Notes: generated by a model from the letters alone, not told the origin. 64,000 nt of DNA from Aquiluna sp. (GCA_028095925.1 JAOHCW010000001.1:124001-188000); one strand, 5' to 3'. Positions 49,645 to 59,800 are shown, numbered from the stretch's first letter. Numbers and translations are program-made.

Positions 49645-50810
49645 TGAAACCGCTGGCATCCATAGCTAGTAACCGTCTCGAGACGTGGATTCGCAGAATC
49701 TCTTCTGCTGCCCTATTTGTCTCCGGCATTGAAGTGGTGGCAAACGCGATAGGTCAGTCTGGCTTCACGAATCCAAGGAGTGACTTGGTTCTGGCGATAG
49801 TCATTCTCAGTGCAGCCGCCTTTCTAATCTCAGCCGTGCTGTTTGATCGCTCTCGACCCTGGGGTCTGGTGCACGGACTTGTGGTTCTTGTCGCAATTTG
49901 GCTGGTTCCGCTAACTCACGACCCGGACTTTCATGAGAGTGGGTTTGAGCGTCCCTGGGTCTGGTGGAGTGTGGGCATGGCCATGATTCTTGTGGCAACC
50001 TCTCACTCACGAAAGGTGTGGCTTTGGTACCTTCCGCTCACCTCGGGCAGCTGGGTTTGGGTAAGTCTTCAGAGCCCAGTGCTGGCCGGGGATCTGGAAG
50101 CTCTGCTAGACGGTTCCTACCTGCTGGTCTTTAGTCTGGCAATCGTTGGTCTTGTCGCATTAGTTCGCGAGGGGTTCGCTTCTGTTGACAAGGCAAACTC
50201 AGATGCCATCATGAGCGCGCTAACCCAAGCCAAAACTGATGCGGTTGAGAGGGAACGACAGCGGCTGGATGCGCTGGTTCACGACCAGGTGCTTCACACG
50301 TTGATTCTTGCTGCAAGGGCCGACTCCCAAGCGGCGCAAGAGGATGCGGCCAAGAGTGCGACAAATGCAATTACAGCTCTGCTAGAGGCCAGGGAGCCAG
50401 ACACAACAGAAACCGAGGTGAGCTCGCTTGGCCTCTTCAAGGCTCTTGAGAGCGCCGCCAGCAAGCTCGATGGGCGAGTGCAGACTCACAGCAGTGGGGC
50501 CAGTGCCGCAAAGCTAAACCCTGAGGCTGCACAAGCCCTCACGGAGGCCAGCCTTCAGGCAATAGACAATGCCATCCAGCACTCCAAGGCTAAAGAAATC
50601 ACCCTCACTCTTGAGGCTCTAAAAAAGGGGGGACTTAGGTTCACGGTGGCAGACGATGGTGCGGGCTTCAGGACTGATCGGGTTTCAAGAAACCGTATTG
50701 GCATCAGCACCTCAATCAGAGCTCGAGTTGAATCTGTTGGGGGCAAGGTGGAGATCGACTCGGGTCCAGGAAAAGGAACTCAGGTAGTTATGAGGTGGCC
50801 GCGTGATTAG
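49644..50810 (+). CDS. Membrane sensor histidine kinase (HisKA_3/DesK-like)
   Basis: 388 residues. About five membrane helices in 15-180 with little external loop, so it probably senses a signal in or at the membrane. DHp region RERQRLDALVHDQVLHTLIL, with phospho-His at 213. ATPase: TEASLQAIDNAIQHSKAK (N box, near 295), VADDGAGF (G1) and SGPGKGTQVVMRWPRD (G2). GTG start shares one base with the regulator stop. Overlaps the next gene by 8 bases. The ligand is unknown. Confidence 0.88.
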   Translation: MKPLASIASNRLETWIRRISSAALFVSGIEVVANAIGQSGFTNPRSDLVLAIVILSAAAFLISAVLFDRSRPWGLVHGLVVLVAIWLVPLTHDPDFHESGFERPWVWWSVGMAMILVATSHSRKVWLWYLPLTSGSWVWVSLQSPVLAGDLEALLDGSYLLVFSLAIVGLVALVREGFASVDKANSDAIMSALTQAKTDAVERERQRLDALVHDQVLHTLILAARADSQAAQEDAAKSATNAITALLEAREPDTTETEVSSLGLFKALESAASKLDGRVQTHSSGASAAKLNPEAAQALTEASLQAIDNAIQHSKAKEITLTLEALKKGGLRFTVADDGAGFRTDRVSRNRIGISTSIRARVESVGGKVEIDSGPGKGTQVVMRWPRD

Positions 50811-51768
50811 GCTCTCGAGGCTGGCTCTGGCAGCAGTTGCAATTCTTTTTGGGCTCTACCACGCGCTCCTGGGTTTTCTGTTTTTGGGTGAATACCAGAA
50901 TCCGGCCTTCGCCATTGTTGGACTAATCGCATACCTCTCTGCGCTTATATTGGCCACCTTTGACAAGAGTGGCCTCAAAATGAGAGCGGTCTCGGCCGCA
51001 ATTGTGCTTATCGTTTCGATTTCACTGCCGCAGCTTATTTTTGCGGCCCTCGGAGAGGTCAGACAGGGAAGCTACACCACCTGGCACATAGCCGCGATTG
51101 GAACACTGCTAGCAATCGTGACGATTCGCAAGTTTGCGGTTCTCGCATGGATTGCTCTAGCTATCACCTCGCTTGAGGTCATTGAGTGGGGCGGGGCGGA
51201 TGTGATCTTCAACTCAGGTCTAGTCGGAGCACTTCTGTTGGTCGCAACCGCTCAGGCTGCATCCTGGGCGCTGGGCTCAAGTTCCAAGAGTGCAGAGGAG
51301 TTTCGAAGGAGGGCGCTGGCCATTGATACCGCAACCGCAGCCTCAAGCGCTGCGCGAACAGAGCGAACTGAGCGACTAAACCAAACCCTAAAGGAAGTGC
51401 TGCCCCTGCTAGAGAAAATCTCCGACTCTAAAGGCAACCTAACTAAGGCTGAAAGGCTCAAGGCTCAGCTGACCGAGGCCGAGCTGCGCGACCAAATTAG
51501 AGGCAGAAACCTCCTATCAATAGATGTTGTCAGCGAAACCAGAAACGCAAGAATGCGTGGCATAGAGGTGCAGCTCCTGGACGATGGGGGACTTGACGAT
51601 CTAAGCCAAGAGGACCGCACGCCCTACCTTTGGGAGGTTGCATCGAGGCTCAAAGGGGTGAAGGCCGGCAAGGTCGTGATCAGAGCTGCGAAGGGAGACT
51701 CCTGGCGGGTCAGCATGGCAGCCATTAGAAAAGAATCTGACAGCCCCGATTTGTTTATCCGAATCTAG
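50803..51768 (+). CDS. Kinase-like membrane protein of unknown function
   Basis: 321 residues; I recognise no named family. About five membrane helices in 5-165, then a cytoplasmic helical region with ARTERTERLNQTLKEVLPLL (coiled-coil-like, about 184-210) and a small C-terminal alpha/beta part (GIEVQLLDDGGLDD, then GKVVIRAAKGDSWRVSMAAI). The layout of helices, dimer-like coil and terminal domain mimics the kinase before it, but the phospho-His and the N, G1 and G2 ATP-binding boxes are missing. It may be a degenerate kinase that pairs with or tunes the true one. GTG start overlaps the kinase gene by 8 bases. Confidence 0.75.
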   Translation: MIRLSRLALAAVAILFGLYHALLGFLFLGEYQNPAFAIVGLIAYLSALILATFDKSGLKMRAVSAAIVLIVSISLPQLIFAALGEVRQGSYTTWHIAAIGTLLAIVTIRKFAVLAWIALAITSLEVIEWGGADVIFNSGLVGALLLVATAQAASWALGSSSKSAEEFRRRALAIDTATAASSAARTERTERLNQTLKEVLPLLEKISDSKGNLTKAERLKAQLTEAELRDQIRGRNLLSIDVVSETRNARMRGIEVQLLDDGGLDDLSQEDRTPYLWEVASRLKGVKAGKVVIRAAKGDSWRVSMAAIRKESDSPDLFIRI

Positions 51769-51781
51769 GCGCCTGCTCTGC

Positions 51782-51816
51782 AAAAAAATGTAATGGGGCG
51801 ACTAATGTCGCCCCAT
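51782..51816 (-). terminator. Rho-independent terminator of the accD-accE transcript
   Basis: Perfect 10-pair stem: 51793-51802 with 51807-51816, four-base loop. On the minus strand it is followed within three bases by seven T (51782-51788). It ends transcripts coming from accD and accE; the plus side has no T-run, though the hairpin also follows the kinase cluster. Confidence 0.88.
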
Positions 51817-51822
51817 CTACCC

Positions 51823-51950
51823 CCGCACTAGGTGCGGAACCTCCGGCCCCTTGCAGCCGATCGAGGTTCGTGGTTCAAGAAAACCACTAAGCGCCTGAGC
51901 GCAAAAGACTTTGGACCAAATTTGGCTTCATCACTTTGGGGGACACGAAC
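51823..51950 (-). ncRNA. Candidate structured RNA or 3' UTR downstream of accE
   Basis: 128 bases between the accE stop and the terminator hold several perfect inverted repeats: CCGCAC/GTGCGG (51823-51828, 51832-51837); GAACCTC/GAGGTTC (51837-51843, 51863-51869) with inner CGGC/GCCG; GTGGTT/AACCAC (51870-51875, 51882-51887); GCGC/GCGC (51891-51894, 51899-51902); palindrome CCAAATTTGG (51916-51925). GTTCGTG (51866-51872) can also pair with CACGAAC (51944-51950), an alternative to two of the hairpins. No open frame. It matches no RNA family I can name (not tmRNA, SRP or RNase P by their hallmarks). Minus strand is favoured by the terminator. Confidence 0.4.
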
Positions 51951-52169
51951 CTAGCGAAGCTTTTTGCCCCACTTGGCGTCCACGCCTGTTCTAAGGAGAC
52001 CGGAGTCCTTATGCCAGGAGGTCTTTGGGGAACCCAGGGCAACTCTTCCAAGCTTTCTAGACTCAATGATTGCCGCCTCAACAACTGCAAGCGCGGCAGC
52101 CTTTTCTTCCGGCGTTCCACCTTTTACTCTTAGGAGCAGCTGGATTTCTTGCGGTGTGTATTGCTTCAT
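51951..52169 (-). CDS. accE: Acyl-CoA carboxylase epsilon subunit
   Basis: 72 residues. Small actinobacterial subunit that binds and activates AccD-type carboxyltransferases. Visible: TPQEIQLLLRVKGGTPEEKAA, the family's core with the (V/L)KGxPxxEE(L/K)AAL pattern, a short linker, and SW-containing C-terminus. ATG shares one base with the accD stop (TAATG), so expression is coupled. Same order as accD5-accE5 in M. tuberculosis. Confidence 0.9.
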   Translation of the reverse strand: MKQYTPQEIQLLLRVKGGTPEEKAAALAVVEAAIIESRKLGRVALGSPKTSWHKDSGLLRTGVDAKWGKKLR

Positions 52170-53755
52170 TAGAGAGGGATGTTTCCGTGCTTCTTGGGAG
52201 GAAGCGTTGAGCGCTTGGTCTTGAGTGCACGCAGTGAACGAATGATTGCCCCTCTGGTGCCGGCCGGTTCGATGATGCCATCAAGCTCGCCGCGCTCTGC
52301 AGCGAGGAATGGGCTTGCAACGTTGTAGGTGTACTCCTTGGCCAGCTCATCTCTGACCTTGGCAATGTCGGCACCTGAGGCCTCGGCCTCTTTGATCTTG
52401 TCTCTAAAGAGAATGTTTACAGCTCCCTGTCCGCCCATCACCGCAATCTCTGCGGTTGGCCAGGCAAGGTTGATGTCTGCTCCGAGCTGCTTAGAGCCCA
52501 TGACGATATATGCGCCACCGTAGGCCTTGCGGGTTATGACAGTAATCAGCGGCACGGTTGCCTCCGCATAGGCGTAGAGCAGCTTGGCACCGCGACGAAT
52601 CACTCCCGCCCATTCTTGGTCAGTGCCGGGGAGGTAGCCCGGCACGTCCACGAAAGTCAGAATCGGGATTGAGAAAGCGTCACAGAAGCGCACAAACCTG
52701 GCTGCCTTTTCTCCAGCATTAATGTTCAGCGTTCCCGCCATCTGCAGCGGTTGATTTGCCACTATGCCAACAGACTGTCCGTCTACCCTTGCAAACCCCA
52801 CGATGATGTTTGGCGCATAGAGCGGCTGAATCTCAAGGAATTCTCCCTCGTCGACTACCGCTCTGATTACGGTTTGCATGTCGTAGGGCTGGTTTGGAGA
52901 ATCTGGAATCAGGGTGTTTAGCGCCTGGTCCTCGTCGGTGATCTCAAGCTCTGCCTCAGATTGGTAGGTGATGGTGTCGGAGAGATTGTTCTCTGGCAGA
53001 AAGCCAACTAGAGACTGAACATAGTCAATGGCGTCATCCTCATCGCTTGCGAGGTAGTGGGCAACGCCGCTGGTCTCGTTGTGTGCCCTGGCGCCTCCGA
53101 GCTCCTCCATGCCAACGTCTTCACCGGTGACGGTTTTGATCACATCTGGTCCGGTCACGAACATGTTCGAGGTTTTGTCGACCATGATCACAAAATCGGT
53201 GAGGGCTGGTGAGTAGACGGCGCCTCCCGCAGCGGGCCCCATGATGATTGAGATCTGCGGTATCACGCCGGAGGCGTGAGTATTCAGACGGAAGATCTCT
53301 CCATACTTACCAAGGGCAATTACACCCTCCTGAATTCTCGCGCCACCTGAGTCGAGTAATCCAATTATTGGAACTCCAGACTTGATGGCCAGCTCCATAA
53401 TTTTGATGATCTTGTTTCCGGCTGCCTCACCGAGGGAGCCGCCAAAGATTGTGAAGTCTTGGGAGTAGACGGCCACCTGGCGGCCGTGAATGGTTCCAAA
53501 GCCAGTGACCACCGAGTCGCCGTAGGGACGCTTTGCGTCCATGCCAAAGGAGTTAGCGCGGTGGCGAACGAACTCGTCAACCTCGACGAAAGAACCATCA
53601 TCGAGCAGCATCTCAACGCGCTCACGCGCGGTCTTCTTGCCTTTTGCGTGCTGCTTTTCTGTGGCCGCCTCACCGGCTGCGTGAACGGCTTCGTGATAGC
53701 GCTTTTTTAGGTCGGCTATTTTTCCGGCAGTGGTGCTTAGATCTGGCTCGCTCAA
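52169..53755 (-). CDS. accD: Acyl-CoA (propionyl/acetyl-CoA) carboxylase beta subunit
   Basis: 528 residues from TTG 53755, supported by AAGGA at 53761-53765; the frame runs up to 54169 but that part lies opposite birA. Carboxyltransferase transferring CO2 from biotin on AccA to acyl-CoA. Visible: [65 protein letters not shown] (oxyanion region), [29 protein letters not shown], and [14 protein letters not shown]. Divergent from birA. The AccD5-like family favours propionyl-CoA, but the specificity residue is not assigned here. Confidence 0.96.
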   Translation of the reverse strand: MSEPDLSTTAGKIADLKKRYHEAVHAAGEAATEKQHAKGKKTARERVEMLLDDGSFVEVDEFVRHRANSFGMDAKRPYGDSVVTGFGTIHGRQVAVYSQDFTIFGGSLGEAAGNKIIKIMELAIKSGVPIIGLLDSGGARIQEGVIALGKYGEIFRLNTHASGVIPQISIIMGPAAGGAVYSPALTDFVIMVDKTSNMFVTGPDVIKTVTGEDVGMEELGGARAHNETSGVAHYLASDEDDAIDYVQSLVGFLPENNLSDTITYQSEAELEITDEDQALNTLIPDSPNQPYDMQTVIRAVVDEGEFLEIQPLYAPNIIVGFARVDGQSVGIVANQPLQMAGTLNINAGEKAARFVRFCDAFSIPILTFVDVPGYLPGTDQEWAGVIRRGAKLLYAYAEATVPLITVITRKAYGGAYIVMGSKQLGADINLAWPTAEIAVMGGQGAVNILFRDKIKEAEASGADIAKVRDELAKEYTYNVASPFLAAERGELDGIIEPAGTRGAIIRSLRALKTKRSTLPPKKHGNIPL

Positions 53756-53880
53756 ATTGCTCCTTACTAGCCCTCCTACTTTATTGCTGATATTTGGCCA
53801 TTTCTTGCATGGATTCAACAAAGAGATTGACCATTCGTCTTGAAAACCTACAATTTTCAGCCTTGCGATATCGTTTAGTT

Positions 53881-54609
53881 GTGAATCTCGAGAAGTCGCT
53901 AGCAGTTGACCCTTCGCTGGTGTTCCTAGAAAGCGTCGACTCCACCAACCTTGAGCTGGCGAGACTAATGACGACATCGGTGAAGCCAGATCTTTTTGCG
54001 GTGGTTGCAGCGGAGCAGACTGCAGGCAGAGGTCGCCTCGAGAGATCTTGGGTTTCTGAAGCGGGCACATCGATATCGCTGTCTGTGCTGCTTGAGCCAA
54101 CCAAAAATGTTGAGCAGGGACTTGTTCCGCTGTTTGTCGGAAGCTGTGTTGCAAGAGCGCTTTCGACAATTACCGGAAAGGACGCCGGGGTGAAGTGGCC
54201 AAACGATGTGCTGATTGACGGTAAGAAAATTTGCGGAGTGCTCTCTGAGCTGACAGACCAAGGGGTAATTGCGGGAATCGGCATCAACCTAGAGCGGCAA
54301 CAGGGTGCGCCCGATACCGCATGTGCGGTAGGTGACCTTGCCAGTGCAGACTTTGACGGCGCGTTATCAATGGTTCTGGCGGAGCTCCGAGCAGGTTGGT
54401 CTGATTGGCTTTCAGAGGGCAACGACTTTGCCCTTGGGTTGATTCGCTCAACATCGTTGACAGTCGGCATGAAAGTCAGGGCCATCATGCCCTCCGGCGA
54501 AGAGGTTGTCGGGACCGCGGTTTCGATTGAGTCGGATGGCCGGCTTCTTATTGAAGGGTCAGAAACGCACCTTGTCAGCGCGGCAGACGTTTGGCATCTG
54601 CGAAACTAG
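53881..54609 (+). CDS. birA: Biotin-[acetyl-CoA carboxylase] ligase
   Basis: 242 residues from GTG 53881. Attaches biotin to the AccA lysine. Visible: [31 protein letters not shown] (biotinyl-AMP loop GRGRxxRxW), [26 protein letters not shown] and IAGIGINLE. No N-terminal DNA-binding domain, so not a repressor. GTG is chosen because TATCGT (53869-53874), a TANNNT -10 box, lies six bases upstream, fitting a leaderless mRNA; ATG 53809 is an alternative that adds 24 residues. Divergent from accD. Confidence 0.93.
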   Translation: MNLEKSLAVDPSLVFLESVDSTNLELARLMTTSVKPDLFAVVAAEQTAGRGRLERSWVSEAGTSISLSVLLEPTKNVEQGLVPLFVGSCVARALSTITGKDAGVKWPNDVLIDGKKICGVLSELTDQGVIAGIGINLERQQGAPDTACAVGDLASADFDGALSMVLAELRAGWSDWLSEGNDFALGLIRSTSLTVGMKVRAIMPSGEEVVGTAVSIESDGRLLIEGSETHLVSAADVWHLRN

Positions 54610-54623
54610 CGGTCGGAGGCTAA

Positions 54624-55751
54624 ATGCAAACAGTTGGGGTCATAGGCGGTGGCCAGCTCGCGCGCATGATGCAGCCTGCCGCGATCGCACTTGGAATAAA
54701 CCTGGCAGTTTTCGCGGAGTCTGAGGGTTCGGCTGCGCACGGTGCTGTGACAAAGGTGGGCGATTACACCGACCTCGCCCAGCTTCGAGAATTTGCCAAG
54801 GACGTTGATGTCATCACCTTTGATCACGAGCACGTGCCAACCGAGCTTCTACGCCAGTTAGAGGCCGAGGGCGTGAATGTTAGACCGGGTCCGGCAGCGC
54901 TGATTCACGCCCAAAACAAGCTTGTGATGCGGAAAAAACTAGCTGAACTTGGTTTACCGCAGCCGAATTGGGCCGAAATTACCTCACCCCAGGAGCTTGA
55001 GCAATTCATAGGAATCCATGGACCCAAGATCGTTGTCAAGACGCCGATTGGCGGCTATGACGGCAAGGGAGTAAGAGTTGTTTCCTCGGCAGCTGAGGTC
55101 AGCGACTGGCTTGAGAATTTGGAGAGTTTTGGCGGCAGCCTGCTGGCCGAGGAGAAGGTGGATTTTCTCTCCGAGGCAGCTCAGCTGATCGCTAGGCGAC
55201 CCTCGGGCGAGGCAAAGACTTGGCCGCTGGTGCAGACGATACAGTCCGGCGGAGTCTGCTCGGAGGTTATCGCCCCCTACCCCTCGCTCTCGCTCAGCGA
55301 ACCAGCAGCCGATATTGCCCACTCGATTGCGAACGGCTTAGGTGTCACAGGAGTGATGGCGGTCGAGATGTTTGTTCTAGCCGATGGCTCGCTATTAGTA
55401 AACGAGCTTGCAATGCGTCCTCACAACTCTGGCCACTTCTCCATTGAGGGATCTAATACCTCCCAGTTTGAGCAGCACCTCAGGGCGGTATTAGACCTGC
55501 CTTTGGGGGACACGGGCATGCGGGGTGGCTTTGCGGTGATGGTGAACCTATTGGGAGTGGATGATAAGAACTCCTTCTACGAGCACTACCCAACCGCTAT
55601 GGCCAGGTATCCCTCGGTGAGCTTCCACCTTTACCAAAAGACAGCCAGGTTGGGTCGCAAGATGGGTCACCTGACAGTGCTGGGTAGCAATCATGAAGAG
55701 CTTTTGGAGACTGGCCGAAAGGCCAGAAGTCTGATTTACGGAGAGGCTTAG
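54624..55751 (+). CDS. purK: N5-carboxyaminoimidazole ribonucleotide synthase
   Basis: 375 residues. ATP-grasp enzyme converting AIR and bicarbonate to N5-CAIR in purine synthesis. Visible: VGVIGGGQLARMMQPAAIALG, DVITFDHEHVP, KTPIGGYDGKGVRVV (ATP-grasp glycine loop), EKVDFLSEAAQLIARR, EMFVLADGSLLVNELAMRPHNSGH. ATG start 14 bases after birA. Followed by purE at 9 bases; order purK-purE as in other actinobacteria. Confidence 0.97.
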   Translation: MQTVGVIGGGQLARMMQPAAIALGINLAVFAESEGSAAHGAVTKVGDYTDLAQLREFAKDVDVITFDHEHVPTELLRQLEAEGVNVRPGPAALIHAQNKLVMRKKLAELGLPQPNWAEITSPQELEQFIGIHGPKIVVKTPIGGYDGKGVRVVSSAAEVSDWLENLESFGGSLLAEEKVDFLSEAAQLIARRPSGEAKTWPLVQTIQSGGVCSEVIAPYPSLSLSEPAADIAHSIANGLGVTGVMAVEMFVLADGSLLVNELAMRPHNSGHFSIEGSNTSQFEQHLRAVLDLPLGDTGMRGGFAVMVNLLGVDDKNSFYEHYPTAMARYPSVSFHLYQKTARLGRKMGHLTVLGSNHEELLETGRKARSLIYGEA

Positions 55752-55760
55752 ACTTAGCAA

Positions 55761-56249
55761 ATGGCACTTGTAGCAATAGTTATGGGCTCCGACAGCGACT
55801 GGCGGATCATGGAGCAGGCCAAGATCGTGCTCGATGAATTTGGTGTTGAGTCCGAGGTCGAGGTCCTAAGTGCTCACCGAACCCCTGAAAAGATGCTCAG
55901 CTGGGGCAAGGCCGCAGCCGACAAGGGCACCAAGGTAATCATCGCTGGGGCGGGCGGTGCCGCCCACCTTCCCGGAATGCTGGCCTCAATCACCTCACTG
56001 CCAGTGATTGGCGTGCCTGTTGCACTGAATCACCTTGAGGGTATGGACTCGCTGCTGTCGATTGTGCAGATGCCGGCTGGGGTTCCAGTGGCAACAGTTT
56101 CCATCGATGGGGCCAAGAATGCAGGACTATTGGCTCTGAAGATTCTCGGCACCTCAGATGCCAAGCTGCTCGCCAAATTAGATGACTATCGAGCTCAGCT
56201 CGAAATCCAGGTGGGCGTAAAGAACGAAAATCTGAAATCCAGCCTGTAA
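55761..56249 (+). CDS. purE: N5-CAIR mutase
   Basis: 162 residues. Rearranges N5-CAIR to CAIR. Visible: [11 protein letters not shown] (phosphate-binding GSxSD), [10 protein letters not shown] with the catalytic His, [17 protein letters not shown], and [19 protein letters not shown]-like end ([13 protein letters not shown]). ATG start. Together with purK completes the two-step carboxylation of class I type. A hundred-base gap with a possible weak terminator follows. Confidence 0.98.
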   Translation: MALVAIVMGSDSDWRIMEQAKIVLDEFGVESEVEVLSAHRTPEKMLSWGKAAADKGTKVIIAGAGGAAHLPGMLASITSLPVIGVPVALNHLEGMDSLLSIVQMPAGVPVATVSIDGAKNAGLLALKILGTSDAKLLAKLDDYRAQLEIQVGVKNENLKSSL

Positions 56250-56316
56250 TCAGGGCGTTCTCAGCCATTTCTCATTAGTTCAAAACACCAAATCGCATCA
56301 GCGTTTTTTCAGAATC

Positions 56317-56331
56317 TCAACCTAAGGTTGA
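56317..56331 (+). promoter_or_regulatory. Palindrome upstream of the lipoprotein-LysM operon
   Basis: TCAACCT A AGGTTGA (56317-56331), a perfect 7+1+7 inverted repeat, ends 19 bases before the lipoprotein start. It contains TAAGGT, which fits a -10 box, so it may be an operator covering the promoter. The rest of the gap (56250-56316) holds a T6 run at 56304-56309 after a weak CGC-ATCA-GCG stem, a possible purE terminator. Confidence 0.35.
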
Positions 56332-56350
56332 AGGTGGCTGGAGGTGAGCT

Positions 56351-56881
56351 ATGCCTAGGTTACGCGCACTCGCGCTAGCTAGCGCTACCCTCCTGATTCT
56401 TTCGGGGTGCAGCGTTTTTTACCCGAACTGGGGAGCAACTGAGCTGCCAGAGGAGCCGACAATGTCGGCTGTTCCTGCAGAGACAGAAACCGTAACAGCT
56501 GAGCCGGAGCCGACGGATACAGAGATGGAAGCTTCGGCAGAGCCAGAGCCGACCGAGACCGAAGAGCCCGAGATTGAGAAGGTCCAGACCGAAGTGACAA
56601 TCATCATGGCGGTAGCCGAGCCTGACTTTGGTGTGCTCACGGTTGTAGCACAGATCCCCGGTCTCAGCGAGTCTGGCGGAATGTGCAAGATGCGATTTAT
56701 TGGTTCGGATGTCGAGAAGGAACTTGAGGTTCGGGCGGAACCCTCCTCGGACTACACCCAGTGTTTCCCAATTGAGTTCCCACTAAGTGAACTGCCGAGC
56801 GGAAATGGCGTAGTGACTGTGAGCTATGACTCCGAGTTCCACTTCGGCACTTCACCCGCTACATCGGTGGTGATTCCCTAG
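56351..56881 (+). CDS. Lipoprotein of unknown function with Glu/Thr/Pro-rich linker
   Basis: 176 residues. Signal peptide with lipobox ILSGC (Cys 20). Residues 35-75 are a low-complexity linker of Thr, Glu and Pro, followed by a beta-rich domain of about 100 residues (EVTIIMAVAEPDFGVLTVVA) holding two cysteines (CKM and QCF) that could form a disulfide. No family recognised. GGAGGTG precedes the ATG. The stop shares one base with the next gene, so it is probably made together with, and may anchor or assist, the large secreted protein. Confidence 0.85.
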   Translation: MPRLRALALASATLLILSGCSVFYPNWGATELPEEPTMSAVPAETETVTAEPEPTDTEMEASAEPEPTETEEPEIEKVQTEVTIIMAVAEPDFGVLTVVAQIPGLSESGGMCKMRFIGSDVEKELEVRAEPSSDYTQCFPIEFPLSELPSGNGVVTVSYDSEFHFGTSPATSVVIP

Positions 56882-59800
56882 TGCGTAGGCGCTTTGCAAT
56901 GTTTACCGCAGCCTTCATGGTTGCGGTCGGCTTTGTTGGCCTTTCGGCTCCCCAGCCTGCCGAGGCTGCTCCTCCGGGCAGCGCCTTCGATCCTGGGTTG
57001 ATTATTAGTGACAGCGTGTTCTTTGACTTTGGCTCTATGACCGTTGAGGAGATTCAGGCATTTTTGGACTCCAGGGTTGAAACCTGTCGTGCAGAAGATC
57101 CGGCGATTGACTGCCTAAAGAACATTCGCATCGACATTCCTGAGACTCCTGCGACCACGCCCGAAGAGGTGGGTCCTTGTGCGGCAATTCCTGCAAAGCC
57201 TCAGGCAACCGCTGCAGAAGTGATTCACGCGGTCGCAAACGCCTGCGGCATTAACCCCAAGGTCATAATCACCACGCTCCAAAAAGAGCAGGGTCTGGTT
57301 ACCTCGACCAAGCCCACCGATTACATGTATCGGGCAGCAATGGGGTTCGGCTGCCCAGATTCGGACCCCGGTATTTGCGGCAAGGTCTACGTCGGATTGT
57401 TCAACCAGATCTACCGGGCCAGTAAGCAGCTGATCTGGTACGGAAACCCAGAGGGTTCCTTTACCTACTGGAAGCCAGGCAGAACCGTCGCGATGCGCTT
57501 CAACCCCAAGTCTTCGTGTGGCACCAAGAGCTTCCTGCTTCAGAACCAGGCGACGGCAAACCTCTACTACTACACCCCCTATACCCCGAATGCCGCAGCT
57601 CTGAATAACCTCTACGGCTCTGGCGATAGCTGCTCGGCTTACGGCAACAGGAACTTCTGGCGCTTCTACCACGACTGGTTTGGCTCACCGGTTGCAGGTG
57701 GCTACCTGCTGAAGTCGGCCTCCAGCGAGACCTTCTTGATGGTCGACAACAAAAAGTACCGCGTTACAGACGCACGAGTTTTGGCTTCTCTTGCGCCACT
57801 TGGCCCTCTCGGAGAGATTTCTCAGCCTTACCTCGACAGCTTTGAAAGCTCCGGGGACATGGGCCAGATTGCAATAGATCTGAGCACCCAGCAGCGCTAC
57901 CTCCTAGTCGACTCGCATAAGTACGCAATCAATGACTGCCAGGTCGCTAGTCAGTTTGGCCAGGACTGCAACCTGGCAGTTGGCCTAACCTCGCTCCAGC
58001 TCACCCAGTTCCAAGATGGGGGAGTGCTCTCAAGGCTCATTGAGCAGCCAGATGGAACCCGGTATTGGATTGAAAACGCAAGCTCACGAGTGGTCGTTGA
58101 TCCTCTGGCGCTGAGCACGGTCGGAGCAGAAAACTCAGCAACGGTCTCGATGACCATCGAGCAAATCACCACCGTTCAACCAGGAAGCGCCCTGGCGTCA
58201 GAGCTGGTGATGTTTGGCCTAACCGGAACCAATGACATGCTCATTGCCTCCGGAGGCAAGACCTATCGGTTTGTGGCCAGCCTGCTGGGGGCAACTAACC
58301 TCTCGCGCTGGTTTACCCAGACCGGCGTGACTATGGAGTTGCAGGCGGTTGCTTCGACCATGCATCCAGAGACAATTCGTGGCTTCGTTTCAAGCCCAGC
58401 CGGCGATACCTACGTGATCACAGCCGAGGGCAAGCTGAAGGTTACCGACCCTGACGAGTGGACTGACTATGTGGTGCCGCTGACGCAGAGCTTGATTGAC
58501 GCCTTCCCAACAGTCGAGGCCGAGCTTGCGACCCCAGCTGTTGTGACCTCGGAGGGCAACAAACTCGCCTACTTCGTGGACGCTGCAGAGCGCAGAATCT
58601 CCACAACCGCCGACATGACGAACAGGTTCTTGGGTCTCATTGACCAGCCAAGCACCGTCATCCTGCCGCAATCCGCAATCAACACCGTTGAGAGCGTTGG
58701 CCTTGCAATGGCTCCAGGCTCAATAGTCAAGGCAGCTGGCAGCTCGACTCTCTACCTGGTGGATGGCCTAACCAACAAGATTCAACTGGCCTCCTCCTCG
58801 CAGGCTAAGAGCGTCTCAGACTCCAAGACCTTCACCTTCACCAAGAGCGAGCTGCGCAAGTTAGAGACTAGAACTGGCTTCAACTCAATCAAGGTTCAGT
58901 GCAATGCCGAGACCTACCTGCTCGATCGCGGCGTGCTCTACCCGATTTCAGCAGAGGCAGCTAGCCACTTCCCCGGCACTGCCTACCCGCTCGATAACTC
59001 AACCTGCAGCGCCCTAGAGCTGTCGTCGCGCGCTGTTGGGCAGTTCATTAGAGACTCACGCGGCATTTTGTACTTCATCCAAGATGGCAAGAAGCTAAGG
59101 ATCTCTAACTGGACTCACTTCGCCTCGCTAAGGGGCGATGGACCGGGGTATGTCCAGGCGACAAGCTACTTCAGCTCAAAGATCCCACTCGGTTCGAAGG
59201 CTCCCAACGAGGTTCAGCTTGCTTCAACGACCCCACTTCCAACCGGCGACTTCGGTCAGCTGACATTCGGTGGAAGTATTCCTGAGCCAGCACCAGAGCA
59301 GAGCCCTTCACCTGCTCCGGCACCTGCTCCAGCACCGACACCTGAGCCTGAACCAACTCCTGAACCAACACCTGAGCCTGAACCAGAACCAGCTCCAGAG
59401 GTTCCAAGCGAATATCGGGTGGCTCCTGGCGACACCATGAACAAGATTGCAGCAAGGTTCTCGGTCAGCGTCTCAAGCCTTCAGGCCCTCAATGGCATTT
59501 CGAACCCCAACCTGATCCGGGTCGGGCAGCTACTGAAGATTCCCGGTGGCCAGGCAATCGAGCCGGAGCCTGAGCCAGAACCAACACCAGAGCCAGAGCC
59601 CGAGCCGACTCCCGAGCCAGAACCTGAACCGCAACCCTCTGTGGTTGAGTATCGGGTGCAGTCGGGAGACACAATGCTTCGCATTGGCTACAAATTTGGA
59701 GTTTCTCCCGCCGCCATTCAGGAATACAACTCAATTTCCAACCCCAACTACATCAGGGTCGGGCAGCTGCTAAGAATCCCACTGGGCGTTGACGCAGCTT

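Noticed and set aside
51866-51890. tRNA-like TTCAAGA/TTCGTGG segments in the accE-downstream gap
   Set aside because: No cloverleaf, anticodon stem or CCA-compatible acceptor stem can be formed around them.
53756-54169. N-terminal extension of accD by 138 codons
   Set aside because: It runs antisense through birA and has no similarity to carboxyltransferases; AAGGA plus TTG 53755 marks the true start.
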